Below, one piece after another: positions 1-7,412 of a DNA stretch of 41,327 nucleotides (within the stretch, counting starts at the first letter, position 1; each line of letters begins with the position of its first letter). Under the pieces are notes generated by a model that did not search any database, was not told the origin of the DNA, and saw nothing but the letters and a program-made list of their open reading frames with translations. A program made the translations under genes and the position numbers. This DNA comes from Lachnospiraceae bacterium (GTDB taxonomy: Bacteria; Bacillota; Clostridia; Lachnospirales; Lachnospiraceae): the NCBI GenBank assembly GCA_024405155.1, contig JAKSPC010000019.1:1-41327 (forward strand), read 5' to 3'.

Positions 1-64
1 GCGGTTGTCGAACAGAACTTCTTCCGGAATACCCGGGAAGCCGGGATGCCACCGGGATGCCACC

Positions 65-519
65 GGTTACTGTTCAGAGGTAAGCCGGTCGACAGGTAAG
101 TAAAATAACTGAAACAGTGGTTTCCCATCCATTCGGCCAACCTGGAATGAGGTCGAAAAAACCGGCATGTGAGCCGGTGAGCGGTTTGAACTGTGTCCGG
201 CTCACATAAATGCGCGAGAAACTTTTGCCGATTTGGACCTCTGGCGCCCTGATACCCTTAGCGGCTCACATCGCTCCCGAAAATCCTGCAGAAATTGTCT
301 CAAAACGGTTTACATAAATTTCTGTATGTGAGCCAAATGACATCAAACCACGCCAGCGGCTCACATCGCAGTTTTTTGACTTTTTAAGCGTGTGAGCCGG
401 AACGGTCTAAATGCGCTCTCCGGCTCACATCGCAGTTTTTGCAACCATTAAACAGAAGGGCCGGACCCCAGCCGGGAGCGGCAGGGATCATGATTCTGGC
501 TGATCTCTGAACAGTAACC
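65..519 (+). mobile_element. 455-bp element with terminal inverted repeats, copy A
   Basis: The segment starts with GGTTACTGTTCAGAG (65-79) and ends with its exact reverse complement (505-519). A near-identical copy lies inverted at 4443-4897; by eye about 7 of 455 bases differ. Inside are seven copies of ATGTGAGCC in both orientations: 167-175 (+), 199-207 (-), 263-271 (-), 326-334 (+), 358-366 (-), 390-398 (+, first base G) and 422-430 (-). Opposed sites can pair into hairpins. There is no coding potential, so it resembles a non-autonomous MITE-like element. I could not define a target-site duplication, and the family is not one I recognise. Confidence 0.8.
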
Positions 520-654
520 TTTATAGCACACATATCGTTGGCTGTCCAATAAATCGGACTGCAATTAACACACTATTAGCACAAATTAACACAAATTGTG
601 GGAAAAAGCCTTACAGAATGGGAATGTGGTTCTCAAACGGCATCTTAAAATTTT
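520..654. other. AT-rich intergenic stretch, no gene seen
   Basis: This stretch lies between copy A of the 455-bp element and the tRNA-Ser terminator. It is AT-rich. I see only two copies of AATTAACACA about 20 bases apart and a small palindrome CACAAATTGTG. No reading frame or promoter that I would defend is visible. Bases 1-64 likewise hold only a tandem 11-base duplication (GGGATGCCACC, twice). Confidence 0.5.
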
Positions 655-694
655 GGCTAAAATAAAGGGAAACCGCTATAAATAACGATTTCCC
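655..694 (-). terminator. Rho-independent terminator of tRNA-Ser
   Basis: Read on the minus strand, GGGAAATCGTTA pairs with TAGCGGTTTCCC (forward 667-694) across a three- to four-base loop, giving a 12-bp stem with G-T wobbles. TTTATTTT follows. It lies a few bases beyond the 3' end of the tRNA gene. Confidence 0.8.
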
Positions 695-700
695 GATATC

Positions 701-786
701 CGCAGCAGGAGGGATTCGAACCCCCGTACGGTTGCCCGCAAACTGATTTCGAGTCAGCCCCGTTATGACCACTTCGATACTGCTGC
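701..786 (-). tRNA. tRNA-Ser(CGA)
   Basis: On the minus strand the acceptor stem GCAGCAG (786-780) pairs with CTGCTGC (708-702), followed by discriminator G. The anticodon loop is CTCGAAA, giving anticodon CGA, which reads UCG. The T-loop is GGTTCGAATCC. The length of 86 nt and a long variable arm are typical of serine tRNAs. CCA is not encoded. The gene has its own promoter and terminator, separate from gpsA upstream. Confidence 0.93.
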
Positions 787-801
787 ATACCCGGCTATTC
801 T

Positions 802-830
802 ATTATACTTTGCCGCCGATTTCAAGTCAT
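802..830 (-). promoter_or_regulatory. Promoter of tRNA-Ser
   Basis: On the minus strand ATGACT (830-825) and a perfect TATAAT (807-802) are separated by 17 bases. Transcription would start about 9 bases before the tRNA 5' end, so the tRNA can be expressed independently of gpsA. Confidence 0.65.
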
Positions 831-895
831 TTACACAGGAACGGCGAAAGACGCTGCACAGGAACGCCGCAAGGCGGACAGTTGCGCGGCCCGGC

Positions 896-1918
896 TTACC
901 TGTCCGCAAAATCCCCGGTGGAGGAAGGTTTGGACAGAAGGGCCGCCGCCACTTCCTTTGCACTGCGGCCGTCCACTACGGCTTTCACCGCCCGGGCTAC
1001 CGGCATTTCCACGCCATGTTTTTCGGCAAGAGAAAGCGCGGGATCCAGGGCGTTGAGTCCCTCTACCACCATGCCCACCTGCTTCACGGCTTCTGCCGCG
1101 GGAACTCCCTGACCGATGAGCATGCCGCACTTGTTGTTCCGGCTGTGCATGCTGGTGGCAGTGACCACCAGATCGCCGATGCCGGCAAGACCGGAAAACG
1201 TCTCTTCCCTGCAGCCCATGGACACACCCAGACGTTTGATCTCCGCAAGGCCTCTGGTAATGATGGCCGCCCGGGTGTTGTCGCCGAACCCGGCGCCCAC
1301 GGCGATGCCGGAAGCCAGGGCGATCACGTTCTTTAAGGCGCCGGAAAGTTCCACGCCTTTTACGTCCGCATTCACGTAGGCCCGGATGCAGGATCCGTCG
1401 AACAGGCGGCGCACTTCTTCCGCCGCTGCCATGTCTTCACAGGCTGACACGATGGTGGTGGGCATATCCAGCGCCACTTCTTCCGCATGGGTGGGACCGG
1501 AAAGGGCCACGATACGGTTTCCCGGCAGGACTTCATGAAGGATCTCCGTCATGGTGAGGAGCGTCTCCTTTTCGATGCCCTTGGCCACGGTCATCACTGT
1601 CTGAGAAGGCGTGACGTAGGGAGCGGCTTTTTGGGCCGCAGACCGGATAAACACGGAAGGTACTGCGAATATAACGTAATCTTTTCCGGAAACGCAGTTT
1701 ATTTCTGTTGTAAACGAAATATTTGAAGGAATCTGCATGCCCGGCAGCTTGGGATGCCGGCGGGTGCAGGTGTATGTTTCCACCTCTTCCGCCGAAATGG
1801 ACCACACGGTCACGTCCATGCCCCGTACTGCAAAGAGCCGGGCCAGTGCCGTGCCCCAGGTGCCTGCGCCGAGAATGGCGATGCTGTTCTTTTGTGTGTC
1901 GATCCTCTGATTACCCAT
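896..1918 (-). CDS. gpsA: NAD(P)-dependent glycerol-3-phosphate dehydrogenase
   Basis: This cytoplasmic enzyme reduces dihydroxyacetone phosphate to sn-glycerol-3-phosphate, the backbone precursor of phospholipids. The 340-residue product has the family's usual length. The N-terminal Rossmann motif GAGTWGTALA starts at about residue 17. Family motifs VAKGIE, SGPTHAEEVA, ELSGALKNVIALASG (with the catalytic lysine) and GFGDNTRAAIITRGLAEI follow, and the substrate loop GLAGIGDLVVTATS is intact. The start is the only ATG before the Rossmann fold; it has no clear Shine-Dalgarno, lies 24 bases after the regulator gene, and gives an N-terminus about 10 residues longer than many homologues. It is probably co-transcribed with the upstream regulator. 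Confidence 0.95.
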   Translation of the reverse strand: MGNQRIDTQKNSIAILGAGTWGTALARLFAVRGMDVTVWSISAEEVETYTCTRRHPKLPGMQIPSNISFTTEINCVSGKDYVIFAVPSVFIRSAAQKAAPYVTPSQTVMTVAKGIEKETLLTMTEILHEVLPGNRIVALSGPTHAEEVALDMPTTIVSACEDMAAAEEVRRLFDGSCIRAYVNADVKGVELSGALKNVIALASGIAVGAGFGDNTRAAIITRGLAEIKRLGVSMGCREETFSGLAGIGDLVVTATSMHSRNNKCGMLIGQGVPAAEAVKQVGMVVEGLNALDPALSLAEKHGVEMPVARAVKAVVDGRSAKEVAAALLSKPSSTGDFADR

Positions 1919-1942
1919 ACCGATTGCCGGTGCGCATCGGCA

Positions 1943-2410
1943 TTACGCTTTCTTATCGATCATTCCGCGAAGCCAGCTGATGGTATCCTGCAGTTTGGCG
2001 ATGACCTCGCTCTTCTTGTCGTTTTCGTTCTTTAAATGCTCCACCGCACGTTCCAGCCGCTGGAACTCTTTTTCGTACTGCTCGATCACGTGGTTCTTGT
2101 TTTCCACAATAAGCTTGTAGCCTTCGATGGTATTGAAATAGTACTCGCCCTGGGTGTCATCGTTCACGTCCGGCTGGGGCGTGTCCTCATGATACTCGAT
2201 CAGGTAAGCCACGATGGGCTGAATGGTGGAATACCGGAACTCCGGATTCTTTCCGGTAAGGATCCGATCCAGCGTACTTTCCGGCACGCCGGTCACATCT
2301 GCCAGTTTTGCCCGGGAAATATGCTTTTCCCGACAGCGGGCGTTGCACCAGTCGATGAGATCACGGGGATTTAAGGTGTGTACAATAAAGTTGCTTTTTT
2401 CATTTGACAT
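1943..2410 (-). CDS. XRE-type helix-turn-helix protein with coiled-coil tail
   Basis: The product is 155 residues from the ATG at 2410. That start has AAAGG seven bases upstream; an earlier in-frame ATG at 2446 would add a Cys-rich stretch and has no ribosome site. Residues about 12-75 read as a lambda-repressor-like helix-turn-helix (IDWCNARCREKHISRAKLA, then VPESTLDRILTGKNPEFRYST). The C-terminal half is charged and heptad-like (YKLIVENKNHVIEQYEKEFQRL onward in two or more helices), suggesting a dimeric coiled coil. It is likely a DNA-binding regulator; target and signal are unknown. The gpsA gene follows at once on the same strand, so an operon is likely. Confidence 0.8.
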   Translation of the reverse strand: MSNEKSNFIVHTLNPRDLIDWCNARCREKHISRAKLADVTGVPESTLDRILTGKNPEFRYSTIQPIVAYLIEYHEDTPQPDVNDDTQGEYYFNTIEGYKLIVENKNHVIEQYEKEFQRLERAVEHLKNENDKKSEVIAKLQDTISWLRGMIDKKA

Positions 2411-2434
2411 GTCTGCGCCTTTCTTTCTGCAGAC

Positions 2435-2440
2435 ATTATA
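2435..2440 (-). promoter_or_regulatory. -10 box upstream of the XRE-type gene
   Basis: A perfect TATAAT lies on the minus strand, with predicted transcription start about 18 bases before the regulator's ATG at 2410. I see no good -35 hexamer at the usual distance, so this promoter may need an activator. It makes the regulator-gpsA pair separable from thlA. Confidence 0.5.
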
Positions 2441-2515
2441 ACACACTTTTCCCGAATGTGGGGAAAGATCGCGGGATGGACCGCCGGATACGAAGCGCTT
2501 AAGGCGTTTTCGGCG

Positions 2516-3733
2516 TCACTGGTTTCCTGGCCGCTCCAGCATCACGGCCGCACCCATCCCGCCGCCGATACACAGCGACGCCACGCCGTGCCGTTCCGAT
2601 CTGTTTTTCAGAAGATGCGCCAGCGTCACCACGATGCGGGCTCCGGTGGCTCCCAGAGGATGCCCCAGTCCCAGACCGCTGCCGTAAAGGTTGGTCATCT
2701 TTAAGATCTCATCTTCGCTGACGCCGTATTTTTCAGAGAGAAGCTTCACGCAGCCCAGAGCCTGTGCCGCAAAGGCTTCGTTCATTTCCAGGCACCCGAT
2801 GCTCTTAAGATCCGCGCCCGTTTCTTCCAGCAGCGCACTGATGGCATAATAGGGTCCAAGCCCCATAAACTGCGGATCGCAGCCTGCAGTGGTGCCGGCT
2901 GTAATGGTGCAAAGCGGCTCAATGCCGTTTTCCCTGCAGAACCTTTCCGTACCCAGAAGCAAAAACGCTGCCCCGTCGTTAATGCCGGAGGAGCCTGCCG
3001 CCGTCACCGTGCCGGTGCCGTCTTTTATGAAAGACGGCCGAAGAGAGGCGATCTTTTCCGGCGTGGAAGTGCGGTTGGGATGTTCGTCGGTATCAAAAAC
3101 GGTCTCCTTTCCCTTCCTATCTTTTATCACCACGGGAACGATCTCGTCTTTGAATTTTCCGCCGTCCACGGCAGCAATGGTCTTTTGGGTCGCCTCCCAT
3201 GAGAATGCGTCCTGCGCTTCCCGGGTAATGCCGTATTTCTTCGCAATGTTTTCGGCAGTGATGCCCATGTGAAGACCGGAGAACGTATCGGTAAGGCCGT
3301 CTTTCAGAAGCAGATCGGTAAGCGTAAGGTCACCAAGTTTGTTTCCGCCCCGGATGCTGTTTGCCGCATAGGGCACGTTAGACATGAATTCGATGCCGCC
3401 CGCCAGCACCAGATCCTTCCCCATGCACAGTTCCATGCAGCCGTTGATAACTGCCTGCATGCCGGAACCGCAGACCATGTTGACGGCATATGCGGGAGTC
3501 TCCACGGGCACGCCGGCATTCATGGCGATCTTTCTGGCTATGCCCTGTCCAAGATTGGTGGAATAAACGTTTCCCAGGATCACTTCCTGTACTTTGGCGA
3601 TCAGCGCCGGATCAAAGCCGCCCCGGATCACCTGGGCGGAGATATCGGCCGGATCTGCCCCGGCCAGAGTTCCCATGAACCTGCCGATGGCGCTTCGTTT
3701 GGCATCAATAATGCAAATGTTGTTGAATTTCAT
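2516..3733 (-). CDS. thlA: Acetyl-CoA C-acetyltransferase (thiolase)
   Basis: It condenses two acetyl-CoA to acetoacetyl-CoA, the entry step to butyrate/butanol-type fermentation and other C4 routes, in the cytoplasm. The 405-residue length fits the family. The nucleophile is Cys88 in NMVCGSGMQAV. Other active-site motifs are NEAFAAQALG, GHPLGATGARIVVTL and CIGGGMG near the C-terminus, all intact. The ATG at 3733 has AAAAGGTGA a few bases upstream. The usual clostridial partners (hbd, crt, bcd, etfAB) are not adjacent; instead the gene sits alone between a TnpB remnant and the XRE-type gene. The symbol is assigned by family; atoB-like thiolases cannot be excluded. Confidence 0.92.
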   Translation of the reverse strand: MKFNNICIIDAKRSAIGRFMGTLAGADPADISAQVIRGGFDPALIAKVQEVILGNVYSTNLGQGIARKIAMNAGVPVETPAYAVNMVCGSGMQAVINGCMELCMGKDLVLAGGIEFMSNVPYAANSIRGGNKLGDLTLTDLLLKDGLTDTFSGLHMGITAENIAKKYGITREAQDAFSWEATQKTIAAVDGGKFKDEIVPVVIKDRKGKETVFDTDEHPNRTSTPEKIASLRPSFIKDGTGTVTAAGSSGINDGAAFLLLGTERFCRENGIEPLCTITAGTTAGCDPQFMGLGPYYAISALLEETGADLKSIGCLEMNEAFAAQALGCVKLLSEKYGVSEDEILKMTNLYGSGLGLGHPLGATGARIVVTLAHLLKNRSERHGVASLCIGGGMGAAVMLERPGNQ

Positions 3734-3821
3734 AAATCACCTTTTTGAGAAAATCTACGGCCATTCCTATTTGCCGCGTTTTATACAGTTTATCACAGGA
3801 CCGGAGGAATATCATCCGGAA

Positions 3822-3854
3822 TCGCAAAGAAAAGGGGGGCGCTGTTCGCGCCCC
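3822..3854 (-). terminator. Rho-independent terminator downstream of the TnpB remnant
   Basis: On the minus strand GGGGCGC, loop GAACA, GCGCCCC (3854-3836) is followed by CCTTTTCTTT. It separates transcription of the transposon remnant from thlA. Because it abuts the element's right end, it also occupies the place where the guide portion of an omega RNA would be read. Confidence 0.6.
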
Positions 3855-3975
3855 TGTGACATACTCCCACCACTTAATGCTTCGCATTTGAAGTGGGGGC
3901 TTCTCGCTCGATGACGCCATCGCGTCAAGCATAAACGAGCTATCCCCGCGTGTCCCGCGGTTTATGCTGTTTTCA
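3855..3975 (-). ncRNA. IS200/IS605-type right end with omega-RNA-like scaffold
   Basis: Read on the minus strand, this region has the stem-loop CCCCACTT...AAGTGG with inner ATGC/GCAT (forward 3864-3900). It also has GACGC/GCGTC, AGCATAAAC/GTTTATGCT and a GCTCG/CGAGC pairing that would interleave like a pseudoknot. It ends in GTGGGAGTATGTCAC. This layout matches the right end of IS200/IS605-family elements, which doubles as the 3' scaffold of the TnpB-associated RNA. Whether it is still transcribed is unknown. Confidence 0.6.
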
Positions 3976-4043
3976 CAGGGCAAACAGCCGGAGCGTTCCG
4001 TTCTTTCTGCTTTCATTACTTTCTGTGATACGGATGTTTCCGT

Positions 4044-4379
4044 TCACCATGTTGGTGGCGAACTATGCTTCGGATCCTTTTTGCTCTTGAACCTCGGATA
4101 TCCAATGGACTTATCTCTGAAGAAGTTCCGGAACGCCGTTTCCAGCTGCAGCTGCGCATTGGAAAGTGCCAGGCTGTCCACTTCCTTCAGCCATTCATAG
4201 TCTGCCTTCAGATGAGCCGGTGTATTGCGCAGCGTCTTTCCGGTCTCCTCATAGTGTTTCTTTTTCTCATCCAGGAGCGTATTATATACAAAACGCGTAC
4301 AGCCGAACGCCTTTGCAAACAGCACCTGCTGTTCGGCATTCGGATAGATTAGATATTTGTTGGCGAGGTTCTTTTTCAT
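4044..4379 (-). pseudogene. TnpB (IS200/IS605 OrfB) N-terminal remnant, frameshifted
   Basis: From the ATG at 4379 the frame gives MKKNLANKYLIYPNAEQQ, then FAKAFGCTRFVYNTLL and YPRFKSKKDPKHS, the standard N-terminal helix-turn-helix region of TnpB. After about 105 residues the frame ends at a stop near 4044. The expected continuation (TNMVNGNIRITES) is found in another frame just downstream, so a frameshift is visible. Intact TnpB is roughly 370-400 residues. The RuvC core and zinc ribbon are missing, so there is no active nuclease. An in-frame ATG at 4433 exists but lies in the element's left end. Confidence 0.85.
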
Positions 4380-4442
4380 AGTACCTATTATATCAAATCT
4401 CTGTCCGATAATACGGACTTTCAAATGTGGCATCCTGTGGTA

Positions 4443-4897
4443 TGTTACTGTTCAGAGATCAGCCAGAATCATGATTCCTGCCGCTCCCGGCTGGGGTCCG
4501 GCCCTTCTGTCTAATGGTTGCAAAAACTGCGATGTGAGCCGGAGAGCGCATTTAGACCGTTCCGGCTCACACGCTTAAAAAGTCAAAAAACTGCGATGTG
4601 AGCCGCTGGCGTGGTTTGATGTCATTTGGCTCACATACAGAAATTTATGTAAACCGTTTTGAGACAATTTCTGCAGGATTTTCGGGAGCGATGTGAGCCG
4701 CTAAGGGTATCAGGGCGCCAGAGGTCCAAATCGGCAAAAGTTTCTCGCGCATTTATGTGAGCCGGACACAGTTCAAACCGCTCACCGGCTCACATGCCGG
4801 TTTTTTCGACCTCATTCCAGGTTGGCCGAATGGACGGGAAACCACTGTTTCAGTTATTTTATTCGCCTGTCTACCGGCTTACCTCTGAACAGTAACC
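4443..4897 (-). mobile_element. 455-bp element with terminal inverted repeats, copy B
   Basis: This is the reverse complement of 65-519 with about seven base differences. It runs from GTTACTGTTCAGAG (4444-4457) to CTCTGAACAGTAACC (4883-4897). All seven ATGTGAGCC sites are preserved. Differences cluster near the ends, for example GTAGACAGG here against GTCGACAGG in copy A. It sits right beside the left end of the TnpB remnant. High identity between copies points to recent duplication or to gene conversion. Confidence 0.8.
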
Positions 4898-4994
4898 TAT
4901 AAAGGCAAGCTTTAGTGCACACCGTTCCGGCTATACGGTGCAATGGGGCACAGCAAGGAAAGGCAAGCTCATCGTACCTGTCGTACCTCGCACA

Positions 4995-5160
4995 GCGGGG
5001 GGCGGAGCGACGCTCCCACAAAGAGCCGCCTGTCCCCGCAAGCCCGTGAACTCCTTCAAAACCGCGATGGAGCCGTCCCGGATCCCTGATTTCGGACAAT
5101 TCCCACCGAGCAGGCTCCCAAAGGGGGTATCGGTGGGAAAACCGAAAAACCCCCTTTTTT
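4995..5160 (+). ncRNA. Candidate structured RNA ending in a terminator
   Basis: GCGGGG (4995-5000) pairs with CCCCGC (5034-5039), and inside it GGCGG (5001-5005) pairs with CCGCC (5026-5030), giving a long stem. Further on, TCCCACCGA (5101-5109) can pair with TCGGTGGGA (5130-5138). The latter overlaps the loop of the terminator hairpin at 5121-5156, so alternative folds exist. I do not recognise the RNA, I find no strong promoter for it, and its 5' end is a guess. Confidence 0.35.
5121..5160 (+). terminator. Rho-independent terminator
   Basis: AAGGGGG (5121-5127) pairs with CCCCCTT (5150-5156), an inner CGGT/ACCG adds four pairs, and a run of six T ends the hairpin. No annotated gene reads into it on this strand. 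This is the main reason to suspect an unannotated transcript upstream. Confidence 0.7.
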
Positions 5161-5233
5161 CATCCCACATATCGCAGCCAAAATCAGTGTTTACGTGGGA
5201 ACTGTCTTGAAAAGCGGAAGTTGTAACTACGAA

Positions 5234-5493
5234 ATGTATGCCGATACGGCGATACCTGCATATAGTTTCTGCCGACTCCAGAGGCAATGTATGCCAGGAA
5301 AGCAATGACAGCCCATAGGGTCTACTCAAAAACAGAAAAATGTATGCCAAATCCGGCTTGCGGTCTCACAGGTTCTACTCGCCGCCGACTGTGTATGTCT
5401 ATGACTGGGACTTTTCTTCCGTGGACATGCTAATGTGTGCCGGTGCGGCAATGCCCGCAGATTAGTTTTACTCAAAACAGAGCAACTCATACC
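5234..5493. repeat. Diverged ~53-bp tandem repeat tract
   Basis: ATGTATGCC or a close variant recurs at 5234, 5287, 5340, 5391 (GTGTATGTC) and 5433 (ATGTGTGCC), spaced 53, 53, 51 and 42 bases. A second motif, TTCTACTC or TCTACTCAAAAACAG, recurs 20-30 bases before the next copy (5320, 5373, 5466). The units are too diverged for a CRISPR array. No protein repeat results, because the period is not a multiple of three. Confidence 0.5.
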
Positions 5494-5632
5494 ATAATGC
5501 GGTTTTTGAGGTGAACGAAAATGTGCTTCCCGGTAAAAGTTGTACATGATCCGGACTGTCAAAAATCGGCATGTAATCGGGATGGTCTTTACTGCCGTTT
5601 TTAGAATCGACCATTTTTGCTTTCGGCTGTAT

Positions 5633-5661
5633 TTGACCGACAGCGGGTTTAAGGTTATAAT
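5633..5661 (+). promoter_or_regulatory. Promoter of the proCBA-citXG operon
   Basis: TTGACC (5633-5638) and a perfect TATAAT (5656-5661) are spaced 17 bases. The predicted start near 5668 leaves a short leader before proC. No other promoter-like sequence separates the four following genes. Confidence 0.75.
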
Positions 5662-5729
5662 AAGGCGGATAACACGAGGAAGCAAATGTCATGGACTGGG
5701 GCCTTATCCCCGAAAGGACGGCAGATATC

Positions 5730-6539
5730 ATGTTTGAAAAGATCGGTTTTATCGGCACCGGCAACATGGGCGGCGCCATCGCAAGAGCAGTAAAGGTTTC
5801 GGCAGTAAAAGAAAAGGTCTATCTGTCGGATGCATTCGTGGCATCCGCCGAGAACCTGGCGAAAAAGATCCCCGGCGCATTCGTTTCCGACAACGGGCAG
5901 ATCGCAAGGGAATGTGATCTTATCTTTCTGGGAGTAAAGCCGCAGGTGCTTCCGGCGGTATTGGAGGAGATCGCTCCCGTACTGGCCGAAAGGACCGACC
6001 GTTTTGTGCTGGTCACCATGGCGGCGGGCACGCCCATCGATAAGATCATGGAACTCACGGCGGAGATCTATCCCGTGATCCGCATCATGCCCAACACCCC
6101 GGTATCCATCGGCAAGGGAGTGGTGGAGTACTGCGGAAAGAACGTGACAGAAGAAGAACTGGACGAATTTCAGGCGCTGCTGGCAGGATCCGGCAGAGTG
6201 GTGCCCCTTCCCGAAAACCTCATAGATGCCGCTTCTGCGGTCGCCGGCTGCGGTCCGGCCTTCGTATACATGTTCATTGAAGCCCTGGCTGACGGCGCCG
6301 TGGCCTGCGGACTTCCCCGGAAGGCGGCCATGGAACTGGCGGCGGCCATGGTGGAAGGCTCCGCAAAAATGGTGCTGGAGACCGGCATGCATCCCGGAGA
6401 ACTGAAGGACGCAGTATGTTCCCCCGGCGGCACCACCATCCAGGGCGTGCGTGCGCTGGAAGACGCGGGCTTCCGCGGTGCCTGCATGGAAGCCGTCATC
6501 GCGGCGTACGAAAAAACGCTGGAACTTAAAAACAAATAA
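5730..6539 (+). CDS. proC: Pyrroline-5-carboxylate reductase
   Basis: It catalyses the last step of proline synthesis, reducing 1-pyrroline-5-carboxylate with NAD(P)H. The 269-residue form begins MFEKIGFIGTGNMGGAIARA, where GFIGTGNMG is the dinucleotide-binding motif. Later family motifs are GVKPQ, RIMPNTP, GCGPAFVYMFIEALADGAVACGL and the C-terminal SPGGTTIQGVRALE. An in-frame ATG at 5691 would add 13 residues; I prefer 5730 because homologues start there and AAAGGA precedes it. It is the first gene of a plus-strand operon with proB and proA, so all three proline enzymes are co-located. Confidence 0.95.
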   Translation: MFEKIGFIGTGNMGGAIARAVKVSAVKEKVYLSDAFVASAENLAKKIPGAFVSDNGQIARECDLIFLGVKPQVLPAVLEEIAPVLAERTDRFVLVTMAAGTPIDKIMELTAEIYPVIRIMPNTPVSIGKGVVEYCGKNVTEEELDEFQALLAGSGRVVPLPENLIDAASAVAGCGPAFVYMFIEALADGAVACGLPRKAAMELAAAMVEGSAKMVLETGMHPGELKDAVCSPGGTTIQGVRALEDAGFRGACMEAVIAAYEKTLELKNK

Positions 6540-6608
6540 TTCCGGAAGCGCGCTGCCTGCCCGTGCAGACGCCGCTCTCCCGGATAAGTTTTGAAAGGAT
6601 TTTTTGTA

Positions 6609-7379
6609 ATGAGAATTGTTATTAAGGTGGGTTCCTCCACGCTGACATACGCAACCGGTGACCTGAACATCCGCCACTTCGAAAACCTGGTGAAAGTACT
6701 TTCCGACATCAAAAACGCCGGTCACGAAGTAGTGCTGGTCTCCTCCGGCGCCGTGGCCATGGGAATGGGCAAGCTGAATTTTTTCGTAAAGCCCAAGGAC
6801 ATGCCCACCAAGCAGGCCTGCGCGGCAGTGGGACAGTGCGAGCTGATGCACCTGTATGACAAACATTTCGAGGAGTACAACCATGACGTGGCTCAGATCC
6901 TCCTTACCGCCGACGATTTCCGCTCCGAAGAGCGCGTGGGAAATTTCCACAACACCATTTCCCGTCTTCTGGAACTGAACGTGCTCCCGGTCATCAACGA
7001 AAACGACACTGTGGTCACTTCGGAGATCAAGGTGGGCGACAACGACACGCTTTCCGCTCTGGTGGCCGTCCAGGCGGAGGCCGATCTTCTGGTACTTCTT
7101 TCCGACATCGACGGTCTTTACACCGCTGATCCCAGAAAGGATCCGGAGGCAAAAATGATCAGTACGGTGGATGCCATCACCCCCGAGATCGAGGCCCTGG
7201 CCGGCGGCGCGGGATCTTCCATCGGCACCGGCGGCATGGCTACCAAGATCAAGGCGGCAAAAATGGTGACCGAAGCCGGCTGCGACATGGTGATCATCAA
7301 CGGCGACCGCCCGCAGCTTTTATACGACGTGATCGACGGCAAGGCTGTCGGCACCCGGTTTTTACAGTCCCGGAAATAA
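6609..7379 (+). CDS. proB: Glutamate 5-kinase (kinase domain only)
   Basis: It phosphorylates L-glutamate to gamma-glutamyl phosphate, the committed step of proline synthesis. The product is 256 residues, starting MRIVIKVGSSTLT; AAAGGA lies nine bases before the ATG at 6609. An in-frame start at 6591 would overlap the ribosome site. Kinase motifs are VSSGAVAMGMG, NENDTV, GDNDTLSALVA, LLSDIDGLYTADPR and GTGGMATKIKAA. The C-terminal PUA domain of the E. coli enzyme is absent, as in the shorter family members. The proC stop is 69 bases upstream and proA follows 33 bases later. Confidence 0.95.
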   Translation: MRIVIKVGSSTLTYATGDLNIRHFENLVKVLSDIKNAGHEVVLVSSGAVAMGMGKLNFFVKPKDMPTKQACAAVGQCELMHLYDKHFEEYNHDVAQILLTADDFRSEERVGNFHNTISRLLELNVLPVINENDTVVTSEIKVGDNDTLSALVAVQAEADLLVLLSDIDGLYTADPRKDPEAKMISTVDAITPEIEALAGGAGSSIGTGGMATKIKAAKMVTEAGCDMVIINGDRPQLLYDVIDGKAVGTRFLQSRK

Positions 7380-7412
7380 GCGGCATCCGGGCACTACAAA
7401 GAGGTAAATGAT

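Larger units (their letters stand above)
4898..5632. other. Long intergenic region without a convincing gene
   Basis: About 735 bases separate the inverted element from the proline operon promoter. Reading frames here have no recognisable domain, poor ribosome sites and composition unlike the flanking genes. The first part (4995-5160) is hairpin-rich and ends in a terminator; the second (5234-5493) is a diverged tandem repeat. Both are listed separately. No riboswitch class that I know is recognisable. Confidence 0.55.

Noticed and set aside
2435-2515. thlA, XRE-type gene and gpsA as one simple operon
   Set aside because: A perfect -10 box lies between thlA and the XRE-type gene, so the latter can be transcribed on its own, although readthrough is possible.
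65-4897. Classical composite transposon
   Set aside because: The bracketing elements encode no transposase, and the enclosed genes are housekeeping genes plus a tRNA.
4931-5350. A 139-residue protein on the minus strand
   Set aside because: It has no recognisable domain, no ribosome site and odd composition, and it crosses the terminator hairpin at 5121-5160.
5234-5493. CRISPR array
   Set aside because: Spacing looks superficially right (about 29-base repeats, 24-base gaps), but the repeat parts diverge too much from one another, and no cas gene is in the window.
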